Part shown: positions 57,145 through 64,000 of the stretch, piece by piece | How positions within the stretch are numbered: position 1 is the first letter of the stretch | Layout of the letters: the number at the start of each line of letters is the position of its first letter | NCBI RefSeq assembly: GCF_022835695.1 | Contig: NZ_BQUV01000007.1 | Span: 186,001 to 250,000 of the forward strand | DNA: 64,000 nucleotides | Reading direction: 5' to 3' | From: Bradyrhizobium sp. Ce-3 | Lineage (GTDB): Bacteria > Pseudomonadota > Alphaproteobacteria > Rhizobiales > Xanthobacteraceae | Made by a program: the position numbers and the translations under genes | Notes under the pieces: model-generated | Databases searched by the model: none | Seen by the model: only the letters and a program-made list of their open reading frames with translations | Told to the model about the DNA's origin: nothing

Positions 57145-57307
57145 CACCCTCCCCTGGAGGGGGAGGGTCGGCTCACATGAAGCGAAGCGGAATGTGAGAC
57201 GGGGTGGGGTGATCTCTCAACACGGGCACTGTTCGAGTGGAGAGACCGTCACCCCACCTCGTCGCTCATTTCATTCGCGCCGATCCTCCCCCTCCAGGGG
57301 AGGATAA
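57145..57307. repeat. Long intergenic inverted repeat, CTCCCCTGGAGGGGGAGG family
   Basis: ACCCTCCCCTGGAGGGGGAGG on the left pairs with the CTCCCCCTCCAGGGGAGGAT on the right, with the inner arms GGGTGGGGTGA / TCACCCCACC and GTGGAGAGA-type sequence. It fills the gap between the convergent ketopantoate-reductase-like and cytochrome c genes. Confidence 0.75.
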
Positions 57308-57325
57308 GAAAGCGCGAGCGACTTC

Positions 57326-57904
57326 TCACAAATGCGCCAGATAATGCGCGAGCGCGGTGATCTCCTCGTCACTCAACGGATACGCCACATCGGCCATCGC
57401 GGCCTGGGCGCCGCCGGAGCGCTGACCCGACTTGTAGTCGTGCAGCGCCTTGACGAGATATTCCTCACGCTGGCCGGCGATGCGGGCGACCGCCTTTGTG
57501 CCGGCGAAAGTATCGCCGTGGCATGAGGCGCAGCGGCGGCCGGCGGCGGCCTGCTTGCCCTTCTCGGACAAGTCCGGATTGTCGTCCTTGCCGCCCTTGA
57601 ACGGCGTCAGCGCGGCGAAATAGGCGCCGAGATTGCGGATGTCCTCGTTGCTGAGCTGCTCGACGATCGGCTGCATCTGCTCGTTCTTGCGCGCGCCGGC
57701 GCGGAAGAACACCAGCTGCCATTGGATGTACTGGTCGAGCTGGCCGGCCAGCGAGGGGATGTTCTCGGTCTGCGAGATGCCGTTGTCGCCGTGGCAACCG
57801 GCGCAGACCTCGGCCTTCTCCTTGACGGCGGCATTGTCGGCCGCCTGGGCGGACGACGCCAGCAGGATGGCCGCTGACAGAATTCCAAGCGACGCATGAC
57901 GCAT
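57326..57904 (-). CDS. Diheme c-type cytochrome
   Basis: A 192-residue periplasmic protein with a signal peptide (ASLGILSAAILLASSAQA) and two heme-attachment sites, CAGCH (Cys34, Cys37, His38) and CASCH (Cys125, Cys128, His129). The two-domain arrangement resembles cytochrome c4. It lies just downstream of a PQQ-type sugar dehydrogenase gene and is the likely electron acceptor of that enzyme (inference). The ATG at 57904 begins the signal. Confidence 0.92.
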   Translation of the reverse strand: MRHASLGILSAAILLASSAQAADNAAVKEKAEVCAGCHGDNGISQTENIPSLAGQLDQYIQWQLVFFRAGARKNEQMQPIVEQLSNEDIRNLGAYFAALTPFKGGKDDNPDLSEKGKQAAAGRRCASCHGDTFAGTKAVARIAGQREEYLVKALHDYKSGQRSGGAQAAMADVAYPLSDEEITALAHYLAHL

Positions 57905-57919
57905 TATCAGTTTCTCCGG

Positions 57920-57972
57920 CTGTCATTGCCGGGCGCCTGTCCTCGACCCGATCGAGGACGGCCCGGCAATCC
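57920..57972. repeat. Nested inverted repeat between the dehydrogenase and cytochrome c genes
   Basis: ATTGCCGGGC at 57924-57933 pairs with GCCCGGCAAT at 57961-57970, with inner GTCCTCGACC/GGTCGAGGAC-like arms. It sits just upstream of the cytochrome c start. Confidence 0.6.
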
Positions 57973-58105
57973 ATCGCGCTTGTTGAAGGGTTTTTGTTGG
58001 GATGGAGCCCGGATCAAGTCCGGGCATGACGAGTGGTTCCGAGGCCGATCACGATTGAGGCTGCGGCCGCCCGATGGCCACCGCAGCCTCACGTCGTTTC
58101 AACCG

Positions 58106-59383
58106 TTACTTCTTGCTGTAGCTGATGCGATAGATCGCACCGGCCCAGTCGTCGGCGACGAGGATGGAGCCATCCTTGTCGAGCAGGATGTCGGCGGGAC
58201 GGCCGAGATAGCCCTGGTCGCCCTGGATCCAGCCGTCGGCGAAGATCTCCTGCTTGGCGTTCTTGCCGTCGGGGCTCGCGGTGATCTTCACGATGCGGCC
58301 GCCCTGGTACTTATGCCGGTTCCAGGAGCCGTGCTCAGCGATCAGGATCGCGTTCTTGTACTCGGCCGGGAATTGGCTGCCGGTATAGAACTTCATGCCG
58401 AGCGGAGCGACGTGCGCACCGAGATTGTACACCGGCGGGGTGAACTCCGAGCACTTGTGACCCATCGCGAACTTGGTGTCCGGCAGATTGCCCTGGTGGC
58501 AATACGGATAGCCGAAATGCTCGCCGATCTTCGAGATCATGTTGAGCTTGTCGCTCGGCAGATCGTCGCTGATCCAGTCGCGGGCGTTCTCGGTGAACCA
58601 GTACTTGCCGGTGCGCGGATCGACGTCGCCGCCGACCGAGTTGCGCACGCCGAGCGCATAGATTTCCGCGTTGCCGGTCTTGGGATCGACGCGGCGGATC
58701 TGCGACACCGAGGTCGGCGGGATGCCGATGTTGAAGGGCGGTCCGAACGGAATGAAGAACCAGCCTTCCTTGTCGACGGCGATGTATTTCCAGCCATGCG
58801 CCGCGTAGGACGGCATGTCGTCATACACCACCTTGCCGCTGCCGAGATTGTCGAGATTGGCTTCGGCGTTGTCGTACCTGATCAGCTTGTCGACCGCGAT
58901 CACGTAAAGCGCGCCGTCCTTGAAGGCGAGCCCGGTCGGCATGTTGAGGCCCTTGAGGATGGTCTTGACCTCTTTCTTGCCGTTGTTGTCCTTGATCGCA
59001 TAGACGTTGCCGAGGCCGAACGAGCCGACGAACAGCGTGCCCTTGTCGCCCCAGGCCATCTGCCGCGCCGCGAGCACGTTCGAGGCATAGACCTCGATCT
59101 TGAAGCCCGGCGGCAGCTTGATCTTCTTCATCATGGTGGCGAGTTCGGCGTCGGACGCACCGGTCGGCGGACCGGACGGCGGGGCGAGGCCCTTCTGCGC
59201 CTCGGTCTCGTCGCCGAGGAACCAGTCATCCGGCGGATGGGTCCAGAATTCCTTGGTGCCCGATTCGTACTTCTTCAGTGCACGGTTCTTGTCTGTCTGT
59301 TGCTGCGCACTGGCGAAGGTCGTCCCCGCCAGCAGCGCGATCGCCGCGAACGCAAGTATTGATCGATTGAAAGCGGATTTCAT
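58106..59383 (-). CDS. PQQ-dependent sugar dehydrogenase-like protein (sorbosone/glucose dehydrogenase type)
   Basis: A 425-residue exported protein with a signal peptide (RSILAFAAIALLAGTTFASA) and a six-bladed beta-propeller of the GDH-B/L-sorbosone dehydrogenase type. Hallmark segments are LPPGFKIEVYA, MPTGLAFKDGALYV, ALGVRNSVGG and AEHGSWNRHKYQGG, the last two carrying the residues that usually bind PQQ. It should oxidise a sugar aldehyde in the periplasm, passing electrons to the diheme cytochrome encoded 200 bp downstream. No PQQ synthesis genes are in the window. Confidence 0.9.
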   Translation of the reverse strand: MKSAFNRSILAFAAIALLAGTTFASAQQQTDKNRALKKYESGTKEFWTHPPDDWFLGDETEAQKGLAPPSGPPTGASDAELATMMKKIKLPPGFKIEVYASNVLAARQMAWGDKGTLFVGSFGLGNVYAIKDNNGKKEVKTILKGLNMPTGLAFKDGALYVIAVDKLIRYDNAEANLDNLGSGKVVYDDMPSYAAHGWKYIAVDKEGWFFIPFGPPFNIGIPPTSVSQIRRVDPKTGNAEIYALGVRNSVGGDVDPRTGKYWFTENARDWISDDLPSDKLNMISKIGEHFGYPYCHQGNLPDTKFAMGHKCSEFTPPVYNLGAHVAPLGMKFYTGSQFPAEYKNAILIAEHGSWNRHKYQGGRIVKITASPDGKNAKQEIFADGWIQGDQGYLGRPADILLDKDGSILVADDWAGAIYRISYSKK

Positions 59384-59633
59384 CGCGTCACTCCCCTACG
59401 CAAGCCATTGCAGCTTGCCTGTTATTGATTTTGAACGCCCTGAGAGATGATGGTGGCGGTCTGTGAGGTAGGTCAGACGGCAAAATGGTAGCACATCCAT
59501 CGACGCTGAAAAGCGCATGCAGCGGTGTGCGCTGCGTCAAAACTAGTTGAGACGAAATTTGAGGCGAAGTTTTCCCGCGCGAGCTGCCTGATAACAAGGC
59601 ATTCTGCACTGCGGCGTAATATTCGAGCGAAGC
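59384..59633. other. Intergenic region with dehydrogenase promoter
   Basis: About 250 bp upstream of the sugar dehydrogenase, AT-richer than average. The promoter of that gene is expected here; no further feature could be supported. Confidence 0.4.
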
Positions 59634-60060
59634 TAACGCTCGTGATCGTGTCTATCGCGACCAGAGGCGCGAAAGCCCGATCGCCTGTGCGTTCGGCAGA
59701 GCCTGCACAACACACTGCGCTTCTGCCCGCCGAAGATCGCCGCGATCTTGAAACCGTCGTCGGCGGCGATGATGTCGCCGGTCCGCAGCGTCATGGTGTC
59801 CGCGTCGCAATCGGCGACAGTCCGATGGCCGCGGCGGCGCCGCACGCGCATGGCGCCACGATCGCGCGCCGGAATTCGGAATGCATCTGCGAGCGCCTTG
59901 TAGCTGCCGCCCGCTTCGGTTGTGGCGCTATCGATGTCGGAGCCGGAATGCAGCTTCACCGCGCCGGCGGGACAGACTGACTCGCAGGTCCTGACATCCG
60001 CCGCGTCGCTCACGCGCGGCAGCGGCCAGAAGCGGCCATCGCGGGCCGCTTCATCTTGGC
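59634..60060 (-). pseudogene. Decayed DUF2865 domain gene fragment
   Basis: The reading runs across frames. In one frame a segment from about 60050 down to 59870 reads DGRFWPLPRVSDAADVRT, then CESVCPAGAVKLHSGSDID and YKALADAFRI; in a second frame CACGAAAAIGLSPIAT; and back in the first TLRTGDIIAADDGFKI. Put together, this follows the order of the DUF2865 domain (Cys-x-x-x-Cys-Pro, ALxxAFR, CxC, TLRxGDI), but needs two frame changes and lacks the protein's N-terminus and signal. No start or ribosome site is found. This is an inference from motif order; sequencing error is an alternative to decay. Confidence 0.55.
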
Positions 60061-60086
60061 CACGAGATCACAACACCGCCCGAACA

Positions 60087-60116
60087 ACAAAAAAGCCCGC
60101 GCCAATGGCGGGGCTT
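60087..60116 (-). terminator. Terminator of tRNA-Gly
   Basis: On the minus strand the stem AGCCCCGCC pairs with GGCGCGGGCT around ATT and is followed by TTTTTTG. It lies about 50 bp beyond the tRNA-Gly 3' end. Confidence 0.75.
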
Positions 60117-60163
60117 CATCAGCGGGCCTTCATCAGATTGTCAGCTCGGTCAGCGAGATATTT

Positions 60164-60238
<75 letters not shown>

Positions 60239-60398
60239 ATCCGAAATGGCGGCGATCGCTCGCCGGCAACGGCAGACCTATGCCAAAAGCTGCCTGTGAA
60301 TGCAACACAAGAGCGCGGTCCGAACTTCACGAAATCGCATTGTTTCCTTAAAAATTGACCCCGAATCGGCCGAAACCAGCCGCGTCGTGGATTTCTTT

Positions 60399-60854
60399 TC
60401 AGGTTTTTGCCGGAACAGGCCCCAGAGCCATCTCATCCCGCAGCGATTCGAGCCAGGTCTCGAACCAGCCGGTCAGGGTCTGCGCCAGTTCGACGCGGCT
60501 GATCGCGTCGCAATCGAACACCGCCCACCATTCGATAAAGGCCCGGTCGCCGTCGACCACCGGGGTCACGCGCAGGGTGGCACGGAAATCCGTCACCGGC
60601 AGGGTCGGGCTGTCGACGAATTCGTAGGTCTGGGAGCGCTCCACATCGGACTGAGCGAGCAGCCGCTGCCGGATCCGGCGCTCCCGGTACAGCACGTTGC
60701 GCACGGCACCGACGGTGTCGCCGGATTTGCCGTCCTCGATCTCGCTGGTCCCCGCGCCATGGACCCAGACCGGGTAATTGTTGAAATCGCGGATGATTTT
60801 CCAGACTTCGCCGGCCGGCTGCTCGAATACGGTGCTGTAATAGGCCTTCGCCAT
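60399..60854 (-). CDS. SRPBCC family protein
   Basis: A 151-residue helix-grip (START/polyketide-cyclase-like) protein. The pattern YYSTVFEQPAGEVWKIIRDFNNYPVWVHG and later DFRATLRVTPVVDGDRAFIEWWAVFDC match the family. Such proteins bind hydrophobic ligands or catalyse cyclisations; no pathway is near. The ATG at 60854 follows AGGGGA. An open frame continues upstream for 57 codons without family resemblance, through the dispersed element at 60988-61031. Confidence 0.88.
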   Translation of the reverse strand: MAKAYYSTVFEQPAGEVWKIIRDFNNYPVWVHGAGTSEIEDGKSGDTVGAVRNVLYRERRIRQRLLAQSDVERSQTYEFVDSPTLPVTDFRATLRVTPVVDGDRAFIEWWAVFDCDAISRVELAQTLTGWFETWLESLRDEMALGPVPAKT

Positions 60855-60987
60855 GGGCGATCCCCTGCTGCCATGAAGGATCGCCAGCATCGGCCGGATC
60901 GCGGCCCGAGCCCACCCGATCTCCGATGGAACGGGAGCGGGCGGCCAGCGATTGAATTTTGCCGGCTGACTGCCATTTACGGTGCGT

Positions 60988-61031
60988 GATCCCGGGAAAC
61001 CGGTTCCCACTTTTCCAGGATTCATGCTCTA
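60988..61031. repeat. Dispersed element with ACCGGTT core
   Basis: GATCCCGGGAAACCGGTTCCC followed by a T-rich linker and GGATTCATGCTCTA. It matches the 30698-30740 element in order and in most bases. It lies between the divergent SRPBCC and thioredoxin genes, where promoters should be. Confidence 0.5.
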
Positions 61032-61114
61032 GGCTGACAGAACGGCTGAACGCACCGTTCCGGGCGTGCTAGAACGCCACCGGATTTCCGACCTCAGAAG
61101 CAGGCGAGGACAAC

Positions 61115-62035
61115 GTGACAATAATGGAGCAGGGCGGCCCCACGCCCCAGGCAGCGCCCGATCTGATCAAGGAGACGACGACCCAGACCTTCGTCAAGGA
61201 CGTCATCGAGGAATCGCGCCGTCAGCCGGTCCTGATCGACTTCTGGGCGCCCTGGTGCGGCCCCTGCCGCCAGCTCACGCCGCTGCTGGAGAAGGCGGTC
61301 AATAACGCCAAGGGCCGGGTCAAGCTGGTCAAGATGAACATCGACGAGCATCCGCAGATCCCCGGCCAGATGGGCATCCAGTCGATCCCGGCCGTGATCG
61401 CCTTCGTCAACGGCCAGCCCGCCGATGGCTTCATGGGCGCGGTGCCGGAGAGCCAGATCAACGCCTTCATCGACAAGATCACCAAGGGCGTGCCGGCCCC
61501 CGGCGAGCCCAATCTCGCGGAGATCCTGGCCGAGGCCGACGCCGTGCTGGCCGAGGGCGACGCCGCCCAGGCCGCGCAGATCTATGCCGAGGTGCTGGCG
61601 CACGACGCCACCAACATCGCAGCGCTCGCCGGCCTCGCCAAATGCTACGTCACCTCGGGTGCGGTCGAGCAGGCCAAGCAGACGCTGGCGATGGTGCCGG
61701 AATCCAAGCGCAACGACGCCGCGGTGAAGGCGGTGCAGGCGGCGATCGATCTCGCCGAACAGGCGCAGTCGGTCGGCCCGATCGCCGAGCTGGAACAGAA
61801 AGTCGCCGCAAACCCGCTCGATCATCAGGCCCGGTTCGATCTTGCGACCGCGCTCAATGCGATGAACAGGCGCGTCGAGGCGACCGAGCAACTGCTTGCG
61901 ATCGTCAAGCGTGACCGCAAGTGGAACGACGACGGCGCGCGCAAGCAGCTGGTGCAGTTCTTCGAGGCGTGGGGCGGCACCGATGAGGCAACCGTCGAGG
62001 GCCGCAAGCGGTTGTCGACCATCCTGTTCTCGTAA
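61115..62035 (+). CDS. Thioredoxin-TPR protein (CnoX/YbbN-like)
   Basis: A 306-residue cytosolic protein. Residues 20-125 are a thioredoxin domain with an intact WCGPC (Cys48, Cys51); residues about 130-300 form a TPR-like helical array ending in a tail rich in Lys/Arg. This is the CnoX/YbbN layout, a chaperone that protects proteins from oxidation and hands them to GroEL. Since the active-site pair is intact, reductase activity is also possible. GTG start at 61115 follows GGCGAGG. Confidence 0.92.
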   Translation: MTIMEQGGPTPQAAPDLIKETTTQTFVKDVIEESRRQPVLIDFWAPWCGPCRQLTPLLEKAVNNAKGRVKLVKMNIDEHPQIPGQMGIQSIPAVIAFVNGQPADGFMGAVPESQINAFIDKITKGVPAPGEPNLAEILAEADAVLAEGDAAQAAQIYAEVLAHDATNIAALAGLAKCYVTSGAVEQAKQTLAMVPESKRNDAAVKAVQAAIDLAEQAQSVGPIAELEQKVAANPLDHQARFDLATALNAMNRRVEATEQLLAIVKRDRKWNDDGARKQLVQFFEAWGGTDEATVEGRKRLSTILFS

Positions 62036-62065
62036 CGCACGCCCGTCACAGCAGCGGGACCGCAG

Positions 62066-62740
62066 ATGCCGATCAATGCCGAATATCGCGGGCCCGGCGA
62101 TCTCCCCGAGATCATCCCGGTGTTCCCGCTGCCGGGCGCGCTGTTGCTGCCGCGCGGCCAGATGCCGCTCAACATCTTCGAGCCGCGCTATCTCGCGATG
62201 ATCGACGATGCGTTGCGCGACGGTCATCGCCTGATCGGCATGATCCAGCCCGACGTGGCGCATTCGCACAAGGAGGCGAAGCCGGCGCTGTTCCGGATCG
62301 GCTGCGTCGGCCGCATCACCCAGCTCGCCGAATCCGGCGACGGCCGCTACATCCTCGAACTCACCGGCGTGGCGCGCTTCAAGGTGGTCGAGGAGCTGAT
62401 CGTGCAGACGGCGTACCGGCAGTGCAAGGTCGACTTCTTCTCCTTCACCGGCGACTTCACCGCGCGCAAGGGCGAGGACGCCGTCGACCGCAAGGCGCTG
62501 CTCGAGGTGCTCGCCGATTTCCTGGAGGCCAACAATCTGAAGGTCGATTGGGAAGGCATCGAGTCCGCGCCCAACGAGGCGCTGGTCAATGCGCTGGCGA
62601 TGATGTCGCCCTACGGTCCGGCCGAGAAGCAGGCGATGCTCGAAGCGCCCGACCTGAAGACCCGCGCCGAGATCCTGATCGCAGTCACCGAGATGGACCT
62701 CGCCAAGAAGCGCACCTCGGGCGATCCGCCGGTGCAGTAG
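62066..62740 (+). CDS. LON substrate-binding (N-terminal) domain protein
   Basis: A 224-residue protein consisting of the Lon protease N-terminal domain alone, without ATPase or protease parts. The start region PVFPLPGALLLPRGQMPLNIFEPRY is the hallmark. Stand-alone LON proteins have no known enzymatic role and may bind unfolded segments. It follows the thioredoxin-TPR gene by 30 bp, which makes co-expression and a common quality-control role likely (inference). Confidence 0.92.
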   Translation: MPINAEYRGPGDLPEIIPVFPLPGALLLPRGQMPLNIFEPRYLAMIDDALRDGHRLIGMIQPDVAHSHKEAKPALFRIGCVGRITQLAESGDGRYILELTGVARFKVVEELIVQTAYRQCKVDFFSFTGDFTARKGEDAVDRKALLEVLADFLEANNLKVDWEGIESAPNEALVNALAMMSPYGPAEKQAMLEAPDLKTRAEILIAVTEMDLAKKRTSGDPPVQ

Positions 62741-62765
62741 CCTTCAGCTTTCGCGGCCCGTCATA

Positions 62766-63320
62766 TCAGCGATTGCGAAGCTGCTTGCGTCCGGTGAACA
62801 TCGCACGCACCAGGTTCTGACGCTGCAGCAATCCCACCACGATGACGCCGAGCATGTGCAGGACTATCAGGACGAGGACCGCATTGGACGCATAGACGTG
62901 GGTGTCCTCGACCCACCAGATGCCGAAGAAGGTCACGGTGACCTCCATCGCTCCCGTGATCGCCGAGACCGCGAGCAGCAGCAGCAGGACCACCAGCATC
63001 ACGGTGCCCGCGGGATTGAGCCCGATATAGCGCCCGGTGATGCCGCGGCGGAGATTCCAGATGTAGCGCGGCGCGGCGCGGAGACGGACGCCGAGCCTGC
63101 CGAAACGCGCATAGCGCGTGCCGGCAAAGCCCCAGATCAGCCGGAACGCCAGCAGGGCGATCACGGCATAGCCGGCCAGCCGGTGCAGCCGGTCATGGAC
63201 GTTGGGGGTCACGAAGGCGACCAGGACGAGGATGGCGAGCGCCCAGTGCCAGAGCCGCAACGGCAGGTCCCAGACCTGCACCGTGGTTGCGCCGCGGGCG
63301 CCAGGCGCCGCCTTCGTCAT
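62766..63320 (-). CDS. Cytochrome b561 domain protein
   Basis: A 184-residue membrane protein with four transmembrane segments. Pairs of histidines lie in or near helices at VWDLPLRLWHW and HDRLHRLAGY, and IVLHMLGVIVVG near the end, as expected for b-heme ligation between helices of the bacterial b561/Ni-Fe hydrogenase type. It should carry electrons across or within the inner membrane. The PepSY-like gene is immediately upstream (47 bp), a partnership often seen with b561 proteins in this group. Confidence 0.9.
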   Translation of the reverse strand: MTKAAPGARGATTVQVWDLPLRLWHWALAILVLVAFVTPNVHDRLHRLAGYAVIALLAFRLIWGFAGTRYARFGRLGVRLRAAPRYIWNLRRGITGRYIGLNPAGTVMLVVLLLLLAVSAITGAMEVTVTFFGIWWVEDTHVYASNAVLVLIVLHMLGVIVVGLLQRQNLVRAMFTGRKQLRNR

Positions 63321-63329
63321 CGCGCAGGC

Positions 63330-63377
63330 TTCACTTCGCGATTCACTTCGCGATTCACCTGGCGATTCACTTGGCGA
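63330..63377. repeat. Four tandem 12-bp repeats
   Basis: Units TTCACTTCGCGA (63330-63341, 63342-63353), TTCACCTGGCGA (63354-63365) and TTCACTTGGCGA (63366-63377). The minus-strand stop codon of the PepSY-like gene (63367-63369) is inside the last unit, so the repeats extend its 3' end into the gap before cytochrome b561. Confidence 0.8.
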
Positions 63378-63663
63378 TCGTATGCTTCAGGCTGAGGTCC
63401 TCCGGGCTGTAGAACAGCTCGTAGAGCTTGCCTTCCTTGACGCCGTACACCTCGTAGCAGGAGCCCTCGACCTTCGAGCGGCGCACCTCGTAACCGAGCG
63501 CCTTGGCCTTGGCTTCGGCTTCGCTTGCCGGCTTCCACGACGCCTTGTCGAGCTTGGTGCAATTCTTGTAGCCGTCGGCGAACGCCGCCGAACCGGCCAG
63601 CCCCAGAACGCCCCCAACCACGCACGCTGCAAGCGCAGCGCTCAAAATCACTCTCACGCGCAT
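63367..63663 (-). CDS. Small exported PepSY-like protein
   Basis: A 98-residue protein with a signal peptide (VILSAALAACVVGGVLG...AFADG) and a mature part ASEAEAKAKALGYEVRRSKVEGSCYEVYGVKEGKLYELFYSP, which has the PepSY_2 layout: helix, then strand, then Cys-Tyr-Glu-Val and two short strands. The family may inhibit peptidases or sit beside membrane cytochromes; function is unproven. The ATG at 63663 follows GGAGGGGAG. Upstream of cytochrome b561 in the same operon. Confidence 0.75.
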   Translation of the reverse strand: MRVRVILSAALAACVVGGVLGLAGSAAFADGYKNCTKLDKASWKPASEAEAKAKALGYEVRRSKVEGSCYEVYGVKEGKLYELFYSPEDLSLKHTIAK

Positions 63664-63875
63664 CTCCCCTCCGTTGACGATCGTGCCCACAACGCGATCG
63701 CGCAGGGCACATGCGTGAACAATGCCGAGGGGATTGCCAAGTCAAGGAAGCGCCCGAGCGGCGGGCTTTAGAGAAATTCTAACCGCCGCGAAAACCGCTT
63801 TGCGCTCCATGCGCAAACTGGTTTTGAGCGCTTGCTGCGGCCTTACGCCCCATACGCAACCGCGCCGGCCATCGA

Positions 63876-64000
63876 TCAGGACGCGGCACCCGCCATCGCG
63901 AGACGAACCGCGGGACGTTCGGCCGCTGGCGCGGCCCGCCCGCCGATCATCTGCGCGACCTTCTCGCTCTGCACCGGCGGGCTGAAGTGGAAGCCCTGCA
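63876..64000 (-). CDS. C-terminal end of an EAL-domain protein, cut by the window
   Basis: The last 41 codons of a gene running in from beyond 64000. The reading QGFHFSPPVQSEKVAQMIGG matches the terminal helix-strand segment of EAL domains (usual QGxxFxxPV), which hydrolyse cyclic di-GMP. The rest of the protein, and whether a GGDEF or sensor domain is fused, lies outside the window. Confidence 0.72.
   Translation of the reverse strand, partial: QGFHFSPPVQSEKVAQMIGGRAAPAAERPAVRLAMAGAAS

Noticed and set aside
63330-63377. CRISPR-like array at the four 12-bp repeats
   Set aside because: Units are adjacent without spacers and much shorter than CRISPR repeats.

Overview
The window reads as one continuous chromosomal segment of a Bradyrhizobium-like alphaproteobacterium (Nitrobacteraceae: Bradyrhizobium/Rhodopseudomonas relatives). 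The basis is the very GC-rich coding sequence judged by eye, the gene families and their local order (rsmB - heparinase-like - purH; hemY - mic60 - hemD facing tsaD - gpsA; DUF1674), and the palindromic intergenic repeats typical of this group. No computed GC value or database search stands behind this. No plasmid, phage, insertion sequence, rRNA or CRISPR feature was seen. Three tRNAs are present: Ala-CGC, Thr-CGT and Gly-GCC.

Layout. 0-2 kb: a DCC thiol-redox protein (cut by the window), an NAD(P)-binding/DoxX fusion and a DUF2269 membrane protein. 2.4-5.3 kb: GNAT acetyltransferase, inorganic pyrophosphatase, FolD, DUF167, YggT. 5.6-15 kb: tRNA-Ala, then a minus-strand run of enoyl-CoA hydratase, glutamine amidotransferase, SDR, TerB-like protein, class III cyclase, P450, exported hydrolase and an unusual transglutaminase-like protein. 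15.5-22.4 kb: MFS exporter, two paralogous Cys-rich exported peptides, polysaccharide deacetylase, Pro/Ala-rich exported protein, beta-carbonic anhydrase and an SdhC/FrdC-like membrane protein. 22.7-26.2 kb: a compositionally distinct pair, an AAA+ ATPase overlapping a subtilisin-like protease, which fits the IetAS toxin-antitoxin/anti-phage type; it ends about 200 bp from tRNA-Thr. 26.6-30.6 kb: hemY, mic60, hemD, divergent from tsaD-gpsA. 32.9-36 kb: exported esterase, EVE protein, topoisomerase IB. 36.6-41.9 kb: acs, L,D-transpeptidase, membrane-anchored nuclease, DUF1674, rsmB. 42-45.7 kb: heparinase-like protein and purH. 45.8-57 kb: three transporters, gamma-glutamyltransferase, SDR, GIY-YIG, GST, DUF2239, HCCA isomerase-like protein, ketopantoate reductase-like protein. 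57.3-64 kb: diheme cytochrome c with a PQQ-type sugar dehydrogenase, a decayed DUF2865 gene, tRNA-Gly, SRPBCC, thioredoxin-TPR, LON-domain protein, cytochrome b561 with a PepSY-like protein, and the tail of an EAL-domain protein.

Functional themes. Most of the window is core metabolism and envelope maintenance. Three redox groups stand out: DCC/DoxX/DUF2269, cytochrome c + PQQ dehydrogenase, and cytochrome b561 + PepSY. The only clear accessory, defence-like locus is the ATPase-protease pair. Gene 3' ends and convergent junctions are decorated with at least eight different inverted-repeat families, plus a short dispersed element built around ACCGGTT.
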